Shown one piece after another: positions 1 to 7,495 of a DNA stretch of 9,279 nt. The notes beneath the pieces are model-generated. The model was given only the letters and a program-made list of their open reading frames with translations. It was not told the DNA's origin and did not search any database. Numbering within the stretch: the first letter of the stretch is position 1; each line of letters opens with the position of its first letter. The translations under genes were made by a program, and so were the position numbers. Origin of the DNA: Vulcanimicrobiota bacterium (GTDB lineage Bacteria; Eremiobacterota; Eremiobacteria; Baltobacterales; Baltobacteraceae); contig JAQBPL010000292.1 in assembly GCA_028287545.1 (NCBI GenBank), positions 1 through 9,279 of the forward strand, written 5' to 3'.

Positions 1-47
1 GCTTCCGGCAAGCGGTCCTGGAGGGGGGCGGGACGATGGGCGGGTAA
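1..47 (+). CDS. Possible C-terminal end of an upstream gene (partial)
   Basis: Frame 3 is open from the window edge to a TAA at 45-47 and reads as about 14 residues ending FRQAVLEGGGTMGG. The stop lies 30 bp before the tkt start, a spacing that would suit a same-strand gene upstream in the operon. The fragment is too short to assign to a family. Frame 2 is also open across this stretch, so even its coding status is uncertain. Confidence 0.3.
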   Translation, partial: FRQAVLEGGGTMGG

Positions 48-66
48 CGCGCTCACCCCGGGTTTC

Positions 67-73
67 GAGGAGA
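67..73 (+). promoter_or_regulatory. Ribosome binding site of tkt
   Basis: GAGGAGA lies 4 bases before the GTG at 78 (about 5-6 from the GGAG core). It is a strong Shine-Dalgarno match and supports the GTG start; no other in-frame start occurs between the upstream TAA (45-47) and this codon. No convincing sigma70-type promoter is visible in bases 1-66, so the promoter probably lies upstream of the window. Confidence 0.75.
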
Positions 74-77
74 CGAC

Positions 78-2069
78 GTGAATACCGCAGCGGACGAACT
101 TCGCATCAACGCAATCCGTTTTCTCGCGGTCGACGCGGTGCAGCAAGCAAATTCCGGACACCCGGGATTGCCGCTCGGCGCCGCAGCCGCCGCGTATGCG
201 CTCTGGACCCGCCATCTTCGGTTCAACGCCGCGGATCCGAAGTGGTTCGACCGCGACCGCTTCGTGCTCAGCGCCGGCCACGGATCGGCCCTGCTCTACG
301 CGCTGCTGCATCTGACCGGGTACGATCTGACGATCGACGACCTCAAGGCGTTCCGCCAGCTCGGGAGCCGCACGCCGGGCCATCCGGAGTACCATCACAC
401 CGCCGGGGTCGAGGTCACGACGGGCCCGCTCGGGCAGGGGTTCGCGAACGCCGTCGGCTTGGCGATCGCGGAAGCGCACCTGGCCGCGGTCTACAACCGC
501 GAGCAGACGATCGTCGACCACTTCACCTACGCGCTGGCGGGCGACGGCGACCTGATGGAGGGCGTATCCTCGGAGGCCGCGTCGCTGGCCGGACACCTCG
601 CGCTCGGCAAGCTGATCGTCCTCTACGACGACAACAAAGTTTCGCTCGCCGGCTCCACGTCGCTCAGCTTCACGGAGGACGTGCGCGAGCGGTTCGAAGC
701 CTACGGCTGGCAGACGATCGAGGTGGGTCCGGAGTCGGCGAACGACGTCGAAGCGGTCGACCGCGCCATCGCGCTGGCCAAATCGGAGACGCTTCGTCCG
801 TCGCTGATCGCGATCCGCACCACGATCGGATACGGCTCACCGGAGGCCGGCACGTTCAAGACGCACGGCGAGCCGCTCGGCAAGAACATGGAGGCGACCC
901 GCAAGGCGCTCCACTGGGACTTGCCGCCGTTCACCGTCCCCGCCGAGCCGGCCGCCTTCTTCAAAGCCGTCGGCGCGAAGGGCGCGGCGCTCCAGGACAC
1001 GTGGAATGCGACGTACGCGGCCTGGAAGACCGCGAACCCGGCCCTCGCGGCGCAGTTCGAACGCGCGCGTGACGGTGCTCTCCCCGCCGACTTGCCGTGG
1101 CCCACGTTCACGGCCGAGAACGGCAACGTGGCGACGCGCGAGGCCGGCGGCACGGTGATGAACGCGATCGCAGCCGCGCTGCCCGAACTGGTCGGCGGCT
1201 CTGCGGATCTCGATCCGTCAACGAAGACCTATCTGAAGGGTCAGGGAGATTTCCAACCCGGATCCTACGGCGGACGCAACATCCACTACGGCGTGCGCGA
1301 ACATGCGATGGCCGCGGCGAGCAACGGGATCGCGCTGCACGGCGGCCTGTTCCCGTTCGGAGCGACGTTCTTCAACTTCCTCGACTACCTCAAGCCGGCG
1401 CTGCGGCTCGCGGCGCTCAATGAGATCCGCGAGGTGTTCGTCTTCACCCACGACTCGGTGTTCTTGGGCGAAGACGGTCCGACGCATCAGCCGATCGAGC
1501 AGCTCGCGATGCTGCGCGCAACGCCGAACGTCATCGATCTGCGGCCGGCCGACGCGCTCGAGACGCTCGAAGCTTGGAAGGTCGCCGTACAACCGAAGAC
1601 GGGTCCGACCGCCATCGTCCTCACGCGCCAGAAGGTGCCGTTCTTGGGCGAACGGCGCGCCGACGTCGCGCGCGGCGCGTACGTCCTCTCCGATCCCGCC
1701 GCGGGGAGCGGCGATATCGATCTGATCCTTATCGGAACCGGATCGGAGGTCTCACTGGCGGTCGAGGCCGCCAAGCTGCTCGCCGCGCGCGGGACGAAAG
1801 TGCGTGTGGTTTCGATGCCGTCGTGGAAACTGTTTGAACGGCAGGACGAAACCTATCGGCACAGCGTGCTGCCGCCCGCAGTGAAAGCGCGCATGTCGAT
1901 CGAGGCCGGCGCGACGATCGGCTGGCAAAAGTACGTCGGAGACGGCGGGATCGCGTACGGGCTCGATCACTTCGGGGCGTCGGCGCCGGCTGCCGCGATC
2001 GCACGAGAATTCGGTTTCACCCCCGAGCACGTCGCCGACGTCGCCTCGGGCCTGCTCGCGAACGTCTGA
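78..2069 (+). CDS. tkt: Transketolase
   Basis: Thiamine-diphosphate enzyme of the non-oxidative pentose phosphate pathway, cytosolic. It moves a two-carbon ketol unit between xylulose-5-P and ribose-5-P or erythrose-4-P. The product is 663 aa, the usual length. Visible motifs: SGHPG at 26-30; the ThDP/Mg site starting GDGDLMEG at 155 and closing with DDN at 184-186; His263 in KTHGEPLG; the pyrimidine-domain catalytic Glu408 in [17 protein letters not shown] at 466-474 with the substrate-contacting His; Arg517 in LTRQ; and a C-terminal domain from about 540. Order is therefore PP, Pyr and C-terminal domains, all intact. Start is GTG at 78, set by a GAGGAGA ribosome binding site. It is first in the visible operon and 15 bp before tal-pgi, so the two are surely co-transcribed. 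The family also holds dihydroxyacetone synthase, but operon context favours transketolase. Confidence 0.97.
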   Translation: MNTAADELRINAIRFLAVDAVQQANSGHPGLPLGAAAAAYALWTRHLRFNAADPKWFDRDRFVLSAGHGSALLYALLHLTGYDLTIDDLKAFRQLGSRTPGHPEYHHTAGVEVTTGPLGQGFANAVGLAIAEAHLAAVYNREQTIVDHFTYALAGDGDLMEGVSSEAASLAGHLALGKLIVLYDDNKVSLAGSTSLSFTEDVRERFEAYGWQTIEVGPESANDVEAVDRAIALAKSETLRPSLIAIRTTIGYGSPEAGTFKTHGEPLGKNMEATRKALHWDLPPFTVPAEPAAFFKAVGAKGAALQDTWNATYAAWKTANPALAAQFERARDGALPADLPWPTFTAENGNVATREAGGTVMNAIAAALPELVGGSADLDPSTKTYLKGQGDFQPGSYGGRNIHYGVREHAMAAASNGIALHGGLFPFGATFFNFLDYLKPALRLAALNEIREVFVFTHDSVFLGEDGPTHQPIEQLAMLRATPNVIDLRPADALETLEAWKVAVQPKTGPTAIVLTRQKVPFLGERRADVARGAYVLSDPAAGSGDIDLILIGTGSEVSLAVEAAKLLAARGTKVRVVSMPSWKLFERQDETYRHSVLPPAVKARMSIEAGATIGWQKYVGDGGIAYGLDHFGASAPAAAIAREFGFTPEHVADVASGLLANV

Positions 2070-2079
2070 GGAAAAAAAA
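2068..2079 (+). promoter_or_regulatory. Ribosome binding site of tal-pgi, with an A8 tract
   Basis: GAGG at 2068-2071 overlaps the tkt TGA stop (2067-2069) and is followed by eight consecutive A residues (2072-2079) before the ATG at 2085. The spacing from GAGGA to ATG is about 12 bases, slightly long. The overlap suggests that ribosomes finishing tkt re-load on tal-pgi. The A-run stands out in a GC-rich sequence and should keep the start region unstructured. Confidence 0.6.
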
Positions 2080-2084
2080 CGACC

Positions 2085-4922
2085 ATGGGTAATCAGCTTC
2101 GAGAACTTGCGGCCGTCGGCCAGAGCATCTGGCTCGACAACATTCGCCGCAGCATGTTCGCTTCGGGCGAACTGCAGCGGCTCATCGACCTCGGCCTGCG
2201 TGGGATGACGTCGAATCCGACGATCTTCGAGAAGGCGATCGGATCGGGGACGGACTACGACGAGCAGCTGCGCACGCTGGTCGAGGAGCGCGATCCGACG
2301 GCCGTGTTCGAAGCGCTGGCGATCCGCGACATCCGCAGCGCGTGCGACCTCTTCGCGCCCGTCTACGAATCGACGAACGCGCTCGACGGCTACGTCTCGC
2401 TCGAAGTCTCGCCGACGCTGGCGCGCGACACCGAAAGGACGATCGCCGCGGCGAAGCGCCTATGGCAGGCCGTCGATCGGCCCAACGTGATGATCAAGAT
2501 CCCCGGAACGCCCGAGGGCGTCCCCGCGATCAAAGCCTCGATCGCGGCGGGGATCAACATCAACGTCACGCTGCTGTTCTCGGTCGACCGCTACGAAGCG
2601 GCCGCCAACGCCTACATCGAGGGACTCGAAGAGCGCGCCGCGCGCGGCGAGCCGATCGGCCGGATCGCCTCGGTCGCCTCCGTCTTCGTCTCGCGCATCG
2701 ACACCGCCGTCGACAAGAAACTGCAGGCGAAGATCGATCGCGGCGAACACGTCGAGTACTTGCTCGGCAAAGCCGCGATCGCCAGCACCAAACTGACCTA
2801 TCAGCGCTTTCAGAAGCTGTTCGAGGGCGACCGTTTCGCCGCGCTGCGCGCCAAGGGCGCGCACGTGCAGCGTCCGCTCTGGGCGTCGACCTCGACCAAG
2901 AATCCGGCCTATCCCGAGCTGATGTACGTCGAGTCGCTGATCGGGAGAGATACCGTCAACACCGTCCCGCCGAACACGCTCGAGGCGCTGCTCGATCACG
3001 GGGTCGTCGTTCCCGACACGATCCTCGATGAAGTCGACCGCGCGCGAGCGGTGGTCGAAGCGCTTGCGAAGGAACAGATCTCGCTCTACGACGTGACCGA
3101 AGAGCTGGTCGCCGAAGGCGTCAAATCGTTCGCCGACTCGTTCAACGCGATGCTCGCGGCGATCCAGAGCAAACTCGAGAAGCTGCGCACCGACGCGCCG
3201 CCGCGCGTCTCGCTCGCCCTCGGCAGCGCCTCTGAGGCCGCCGAGGATGCGCTGGACAACTTGGCCGCTATCGACTTCCTGCACAAGCTCTGGAAAGCCG
3301 ATCCCTCACCCTGGTCGACCGCACCGGAACACGTCGAGATCATCAAACACGCGTTGGGCTGGGTCGAGATCCCGCAGCAGACGCATGCGCAGAGCGGCGA
3401 ACTGCGCGACTTCGCACACGCCTGCGCGAAGCGTTTCGATCACGTCGTCGTGCTCGGTATGGGCGGCAGCTCGCTCGCGCCGGACGTCCTGCGCGAGACC
3501 TTCGGCCGAACGCCCGGCTATCCGACGCTCCACGTGCTCGACTCGACCGATCCGCAGCAGATCCAAGCGCTCGACGAATCGCTCGACATCGCGCGCTCGC
3601 TGTTCATCGTCGCCTCGAAATCGGGGACGACCACCGAACCCGAGGCCTTCTACCGCTACTTCTTCGCGCGCGTTCAGCAGACCGTGGGCGGCGCCAACGC
3701 CGCGGACCACTTCGTCGCCATCACGGATCCCGGGACGAAGCTGGAAAAGGAGGCGAAGGACACCGGGTTCCTGCGCGTCTTCACCAACGATCCCAACATC
3801 GGCGGACGGTATTCAGCGCTGTCCTACTTCGGCATGGTCCCCGCCGCGCTCGCCGGCTACGACGTCACCGCGATCCTCGATCGCGCGATCAACGCGATGC
3901 ACGCCCACGCGCCGACGGTCGTGCCGTTTGACGCGCCGGGACTCCGCTTCGGCGCCGCGCTCGGATCGCTTCAGAAGAACGGCCGCGACAAGCTGACCAT
4001 CCTGACCCATCCGTCGGTGCATGCGTTCGGCGCGTGGGCGGAACAGCTCGTCGCCGAATCGACCGGAAAATCGGGCATCGGCATCGTGCCGGTCGAAGGC
4101 GAGCCGCTCGGCGCGGTCTCCGCCTACGGTGACGACCGCGTCTTCGCCTACGTCGGCGCGGGTCTCCCCGGCGACGACGCGCAGACCGTCGCGCGCCTGA
4201 TGGAACTCGAGGCGGCCGGACATCCGGTGATCCGCCTGGCGATGACCGACACGCTCGACATCGGCGAACAATTCTATCTGTGGGAGATCGCGACGGCCGC
4301 CGCCGGCTCCGTCATGGGAATCGACGCGTTCGATCAACCCAATGTTCAGGAGTCGAAGGACAACACGAAGCGACTGCTCGCTGAGTACACCGCAAAGGGT
4401 GCCTTCGCGGAACCCGAGCCGCGCGTGCGGACGGGCGACGTGCTGGTGTTCCCGCTCTCCGGGTCGCGCGGGGCGGCGTTCGGCAGCGATCTGCAGAGTG
4501 CGGTCAACGCGGTCGTCGAGATGATTCGGCCCGGCGACTACGTCGCGTTCAACGCCTACGTTCCGATGAACGCCGAAAATCAGGGCGTGCTGCGCGGCCT
4601 TCGCACCACGGTGCGCGATGCGCAGAAGGTCGCGACGACCGTCGGATTCGGCCCGCGTTTCCTGCACTCGACCGGCCAGCTTCACAAGGGCGGCCCGAAC
4701 GAAGGCGTCTTCTTCCAAATCACGTACGACGCGCCGTTCGATCTGCCGATCCCCGGCATGGTCGGCTTCCGAACGCTGCAGCGCGCGCAGGCACTCGGCG
4801 ATTTCGAATCGCTCGAGGGGCGCGAGCGCCGCGGCGCGCGCATCCACTTCCCGGGCGACGCCCACCGCGGCCTCGAAGCCCTCGCCGCCGCCCTCGAAGC
4901 CGCAGTGTCGGCGAAAGCCTAG
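2085..4922 (+). CDS. tal-pgi: Bifunctional transaldolase / glucose-6-phosphate isomerase fusion
   Basis: One 945-aa polypeptide joins two enzymes. Residues 1 to about 365 are a transaldolase of the actinobacterial-type class, which passes dihydroxyacetone units from sedoheptulose-7-P to glyceraldehyde-3-P. Its key residues are visible: Asp18 in SIWLDNI, TSNPTIFEKA at 42-51, Glu107 in SLEVSP and the Schiff-base Lys138 in MIKIPGTPEG. A linker of about 30 residues leads to a phosphoglucose isomerase (fructose-6-P to glucose-6-P) with two sugar-isomerase folds: GMGGSSLAPDV at 458-468, SKSGTTTEPE at 511-520, GGRYSALS at 573-580, the probable catalytic base Glu658 in AESTGK, and Lys758 in FDQPNVQESK. 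A tail from about 780 carries FLHSTGQLHKGG (859-870). The length matches the known roughly 950-aa Tal-Pgi family. Both halves look active, with no frameshift. It lies between tkt and gnd in the operon. Confidence 0.95.
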   Translation: MGNQLRELAAVGQSIWLDNIRRSMFASGELQRLIDLGLRGMTSNPTIFEKAIGSGTDYDEQLRTLVEERDPTAVFEALAIRDIRSACDLFAPVYESTNALDGYVSLEVSPTLARDTERTIAAAKRLWQAVDRPNVMIKIPGTPEGVPAIKASIAAGININVTLLFSVDRYEAAANAYIEGLEERAARGEPIGRIASVASVFVSRIDTAVDKKLQAKIDRGEHVEYLLGKAAIASTKLTYQRFQKLFEGDRFAALRAKGAHVQRPLWASTSTKNPAYPELMYVESLIGRDTVNTVPPNTLEALLDHGVVVPDTILDEVDRARAVVEALAKEQISLYDVTEELVAEGVKSFADSFNAMLAAIQSKLEKLRTDAPPRVSLALGSASEAAEDALDNLAAIDFLHKLWKADPSPWSTAPEHVEIIKHALGWVEIPQQTHAQSGELRDFAHACAKRFDHVVVLGMGGSSLAPDVLRETFGRTPGYPTLHVLDSTDPQQIQALDESLDIARSLFIVASKSGTTTEPEAFYRYFFARVQQTVGGANAADHFVAITDPGTKLEKEAKDTGFLRVFTNDPNIGGRYSALSYFGMVPAALAGYDVTAILDRAINAMHAHAPTVVPFDAPGLRFGAALGSLQKNGRDKLTILTHPSVHAFGAWAEQLVAESTGKSGIGIVPVEGEPLGAVSAYGDDRVFAYVGAGLPGDDAQTVARLMELEAAGHPVIRLAMTDTLDIGEQFYLWEIATAAAGSVMGIDAFDQPNVQESKDNTKRLLAEYTAKGAFAEPEPRVRTGDVLVFPLSGSRGAAFGSDLQSAVNAVVEMIRPGDYVAFNAYVPMNAENQGVLRGLRTTVRDAQKVATTVGFGPRFLHSTGQLHKGGPNEGVFFQITYDAPFDLPIPGMVGFRTLQRAQALGDFESLEGRERRGARIHFPGDAHRGLEALAAALEAAVSAKA

Positions 4923-4970
4923 CCGAAGAACCACCATGGCGATGGAGCGAGCGCAGAAGCATCGCCCCCT

Positions 4971-4979
4971 TGCTACAAT
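4971..4979 (+). promoter_or_regulatory. Candidate internal promoter (extended -10) for gnd-zwf-opcA-pgl
   Basis: TGCTACAAT matches an extended -10 element (TGn followed by TACAAT, one mismatch from TATAAT) in the only sizeable gap of the operon. No -35 hexamer resembling TTGACA is present about 17 bases upstream, which an extended -10 promoter does not need. Transcription would begin near 4986 and give a leader of roughly 78 nt before the gnd start. The match is short and could be chance, though AT-rich hexamers are scarce in this sequence. Confidence 0.4.
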
Positions 4980-4996
4980 GTCCTTGCGAGCTCGGA

Positions 4997-5038
4997 CCCG
5001 GGGGCCCCACGCAAAGCGTGGGGGGCGCGGAGCCCGGG
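4997..5038 (+). other. GC-rich hairpin in the tal-pgi/gnd intergenic region
   Basis: CCCCACGC (5005-5012), loop AAA, and GCGTGGGG (5016-5023) form a perfect 8-bp stem. CCCGGG at 4997-5002 and again at 5033-5038 can pair as an outer stem around it. No T-run follows on either strand, so this is not a classical intrinsic terminator. It could be a leader structure, a messenger-stabilising or processing site between tal-pgi and gnd, or one copy of a dispersed intergenic palindromic repeat. I see no second copy in the window. Confidence 0.55.
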
Positions 5039-5051
5039 GCGCAGCGCCTTG

Positions 5052-5058
5052 AAAGGAG
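5052..5058 (+). promoter_or_regulatory. Ribosome binding site that fixes the gnd start
   Basis: AAAGGAG lies 5 bases before a TTG at 5064. The longer reading from another TTG at 5049 would put this near-ideal Shine-Dalgarno sequence inside the gene and add five residues (MKGAG) before the Rossmann strand. The TTG at 5064 is therefore the better start. Confidence 0.75.
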
Positions 5059-5063
5059 CAGGC

Positions 5064-5960
5064 TTGCAACTCGGGATGATCGGTCTGGGACGCATGGGGG
5101 CGAACATGACCACGCGTCTGGTTCGCGGCGGGCATGGGGTCGTCGCGTACGACCGCGATCCCGCGGCGGTGCAGCGTTCGATCGGCGACGGCGCGACCGG
5201 TGCGAGTTCGCTCGCGGAGCTCGTCGGGAAGCTGGCCGCACCGCGCGCGGTGTGGATCATGGTTCCAGCCGGCGATCCGACCGATTCGACGATCGGCGAG
5301 CTCCTCGGGCTGCTGCAGCCGGGCGACGTCATCATCGACGGCGGCAACTCGCGCTGGACCGACTCGAAGCAGCGCTACCTGCGCTGTAAAGACAAGGGCG
5401 TCTCGTTCGTCGATGCCGGAACGTCGGGCGGCGTGTGGGGCCTGGCGAACGGCTATTGTCTCATGGTCGGCGGTGACACGGACGCGGTGAAACGCGTCGA
5501 ATCGATCTTCCTGACCCTCGCGCCGCCCGACGGGTACGCGCACGTCGGGCCCAGCGGCGCCGGACACTTCTCGAAGATGGTGCACAACGGCATCGAGTAC
5601 GGAATGCTCGCGGCGTACGGCGAGGGGTTCGAAATCCTCGAGAAATCGGAGTACAAGTACGACCTCCACCAATTGGCGTCGATCTGGCGGTACGGGTCGG
5701 TCGTGCGTTCGTGGCTGCTCGAGCTGTTGGAACTCGCGCTCAAGAGCGATCCCGATTTGAAGAAGGTCAAGGGCTGGGTCGCCGATTCCGGCGAGGGCCG
5801 CTGGACCGTGCAGGCCGCCATCGACGAAGACGTCCCCGCGCCGGTCATCACCGCATCGCTGATGTCCCGCTTCTACTCGCGCCAAGAAGAATCGTTCAGC
5901 GCCAAAATCATCGCCGCCCTCCGCAACGAATTCGGCGGCCACGCGGTGAAATCCGAATGA
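5064..5960 (+). CDS. gnd: 6-phosphogluconate dehydrogenase (decarboxylating), short type
   Basis: Oxidises and decarboxylates 6-phosphogluconate to ribulose-5-P, yielding NAD(P)H and CO2; cytosolic. From the TTG at 5064 it is 298 aa, the short (about 300-aa) class rather than the 470-480-aa class of E. coli Gnd. The N-terminal Rossmann motif is GLGRMG (residues 7-12). Substrate and catalytic motifs follow: DGGNSRWTDS at 92-101, SGGVWG at 121-126, and GHFSKMVHNGIEYG at 167-180 with catalytic Lys171 and the His174-Asn175 pair. A helical C-terminal domain contains DSGEGRWT (241-248). The second Rossmann strand ends in Asp30 (AYDRDP) instead of the NRT signature of NADP enzymes. I infer NAD preference, as in short Gnd proteins of acetic acid bacteria. 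It ends in an ATGA overlap with zwf, so the two are translationally coupled. 3-hydroxyisobutyrate dehydrogenases share the fold but not these substrate motifs. Confidence 0.94.
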   Translation: MQLGMIGLGRMGANMTTRLVRGGHGVVAYDRDPAAVQRSIGDGATGASSLAELVGKLAAPRAVWIMVPAGDPTDSTIGELLGLLQPGDVIIDGGNSRWTDSKQRYLRCKDKGVSFVDAGTSGGVWGLANGYCLMVGGDTDAVKRVESIFLTLAPPDGYAHVGPSGAGHFSKMVHNGIEYGMLAAYGEGFEILEKSEYKYDLHQLASIWRYGSVVRSWLLELLELALKSDPDLKKVKGWVADSGEGRWTVQAAIDEDVPAPVITASLMSRFYSRQEESFSAKIIAALRNEFGGHAVKSE

Positions 5961-7495
5961 CCACTACTCTTGTCAATCCGCTGCGTAGGGGTTTGACGTC
6001 GAGCCGGATTACCGATCCGTGTTCCGTTGTGTTCTTCGGGGCGAGCGGCGACTTGACGAAGCGCATGCTCATGCCGGCGATGTGGAACCTGCGGGTGAGC
6101 GACATTCTTCCCGAGAGTTACGGGATCGTCGGCTTCTCGCGCTCGAAGTTCAGCGACGACGAGTTCCGCGAGCTGATGCGCAAGAGCATCGAGGAATTCT
6201 CGCGCAGCGGTCCCCCGAAGGATCCGCTCTGGAGTGACTTCGCCAAACACATTTCGTACGTCTCAGGCGGATTCGACGACCCGGCGGCGTTCGCGGACCT
6301 GCGCGAAGCCCTGGAACGCAACGATCGCGAGTTCGGTACCGCCGGCAACCGCCTCTTCTACTTGAGCACGCCGCCCTCGGTCTTCGCGACGATCGTCGAA
6401 CAGCTCGACGCGGCCGGCCTCGGCCCGCGCGACAACAAGACCGGCTGGAGCCGGATCATCGTCGAGAAGCCGTTCGGCACCGACCTCGACTCGGCGCGCG
6501 CGCTGCAAGCCGAAGTCTCGAAGGTCTTCGACGAGAAGCTGATCTACCGCATCGACCACTACCTGGGAAAAGAACCGGTCCAGGACATCATGGCGCTGCG
6601 GTTCGCCAACATCATCTTCGAACCGATTTGGAATCGGCGCTACGTCGACTCGGTACAGATCACCGCGGCGGAGACGGTCGGCGTCGAAGGCCGCGGCGGC
6701 TACTACGACAATGCGGGCGCGCTCCGCGACATGATCCAGAACCACGTGATGAACCTCCTCGCGCTGGTCGCGATGGAACCTCCGGTCGCCTCCGACGCGG
6801 ACTCGATCCGCGACGAGAAGTACAAAGTGCTGCGCGCGGTTCGCCCCATCGATCCGATCCGGGTGACGCTCGACTCGGCGCGCGGCCAATACGACGCCGG
6901 ATCGATCGGCGGAAAACCGGTTCCCGGCTATCGCGAGGAACCCGACGTGCGGCCGGACTCGAACACCGAAACGTATGCCGCGGTGAAGCTCTTGATCGAC
7001 AACTGGCGCTGGGCCGACGTCCCGTTCTACCTGCGCTCCGGCAAGCGGCTGGGCCACAAGAACTCCGAGATCGCGATACGTTTCCGCTCGCTCCCGCACC
7101 GGCTGTTCGGCGAGGCGGGCGACGCACTCGACAACAACGTCCTCGTAATGAAGATTCAGCCGGAAGAAGGCATTTCGCTGCGCTTCAACGCGAAAGTGCC
7201 GGGCCCGAAGATGCACATTCGCTCGGTGTCGATGGACTTCAACTACGGAACGGGCTTCGGCGTCGTCTCTGCGCCGGCGTACGAACGGCTGATCGGCGAC
7301 GCGATGCGCGGCGACGCGACGCTCTTCACCCGCTGGGACGCGGTCGAAACCGCCTGGCGGATCGTCATGCCGATCCTCGAGCGCTGGACCGAGACGATCG
7401 ACGAGAGCTTCCCCAACTACAGTGCCGGGAGCCAAGGTCCGCCGTCTTCCGACCGGATGCTGGCGATGGACGGCCGGGAATGGCGCAAGATATGA
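5957..7495 (+). CDS. zwf: Glucose-6-phosphate 1-dehydrogenase
   Basis: Catalyses the committed step of the oxidative pentose phosphate pathway, glucose-6-P to 6-phosphogluconolactone with reduction of NADP; cytosolic. The product is 512 aa, a normal length. The coenzyme-binding fold shows FFGASGDLTKR (26-36) and GFSRSK (59-64), whose basic residues suit the NADP 2'-phosphate. EKPFG is at 170-174. The active-site signature RIDHYLGKE (198-206) includes His201 and Lys205. The probable catalytic base is His263 in QNHVMN. The start ATG at 5957 overlaps the gnd stop (ATGA) with no clear Shine-Dalgarno, implying translational coupling; the end overlaps opcA the same way. The N-terminal NPLR stretch is typical of actinobacterial-like Zwf. 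It has one cysteine (Cys22), so internal disulfide switching of the plant or cyanobacterial kind is not possible. The adjacent opcA supplies its likely assembly factor. Confidence 0.97.
   Translation: MTTTLVNPLRRGLTSSRITDPCSVVFFGASGDLTKRMLMPAMWNLRVSDILPESYGIVGFSRSKFSDDEFRELMRKSIEEFSRSGPPKDPLWSDFAKHISYVSGGFDDPAAFADLREALERNDREFGTAGNRLFYLSTPPSVFATIVEQLDAAGLGPRDNKTGWSRIIVEKPFGTDLDSARALQAEVSKVFDEKLIYRIDHYLGKEPVQDIMALRFANIIFEPIWNRRYVDSVQITAAETVGVEGRGGYYDNAGALRDMIQNHVMNLLALVAMEPPVASDADSIRDEKYKVLRAVRPIDPIRVTLDSARGQYDAGSIGGKPVPGYREEPDVRPDSNTETYAAVKLLIDNWRWADVPFYLRSGKRLGHKNSEIAIRFRSLPHRLFGEAGDALDNNVLVMKIQPEEGISLRFNAKVPGPKMHIRSVSMDFNYGTGFGVVSAPAYERLIGDAMRGDATLFTRWDAVETAWRIVMPILERWTETIDESFPNYSAGSQGPPSSDRMLAMDGREWRKI

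Noticed and set aside
462..2782. Four GCGATCGC octamers (462, 1164, 1995, 2775) resembling the cyanobacterial HIP1 repeat
   Set aside because: All lie within codons of tkt and tal where Ala-Ile-Ala-type codon use produces them, and none occurs in the remaining 6.4 kb. This is weak evidence of a cyanobacterium or of a genome-wide repeat.
5005..5023. Intrinsic terminator at the hairpin
   Set aside because: The stem is strong, but no T-run follows on either strand, and a terminator here would cut off gnd-zwf-opcA-pgl.
4936..5052. A 38-codon basic ORF (starting MAMERAQKHRPL) across the tal-pgi/gnd gap, ending next to the gnd ribosome binding site
   Set aside because: Weak ribosome binding site, Arg/Gly/Ala-rich sequence arising from the GC palindromes, and its start lies upstream of the candidate promoter. 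A leader peptide cannot be excluded, but nothing positive supports one.
3813..5942. A 709-codon open frame on the minus strand across pgi, the intergenic gap and gnd
   Set aside because: It lies antisense to genes with unmistakable family motifs, its translation is rich in Arg, Asp and Glu with no recognisable domain, and such frames are expected in GC-rich coding DNA where reverse-strand stops are rare.
5993..6021. TTGACG at 5993 as a -35 element inside the start of zwf
   Set aside because: No -10-like hexamer at the proper distance (TCCGTG at 6016-6021).
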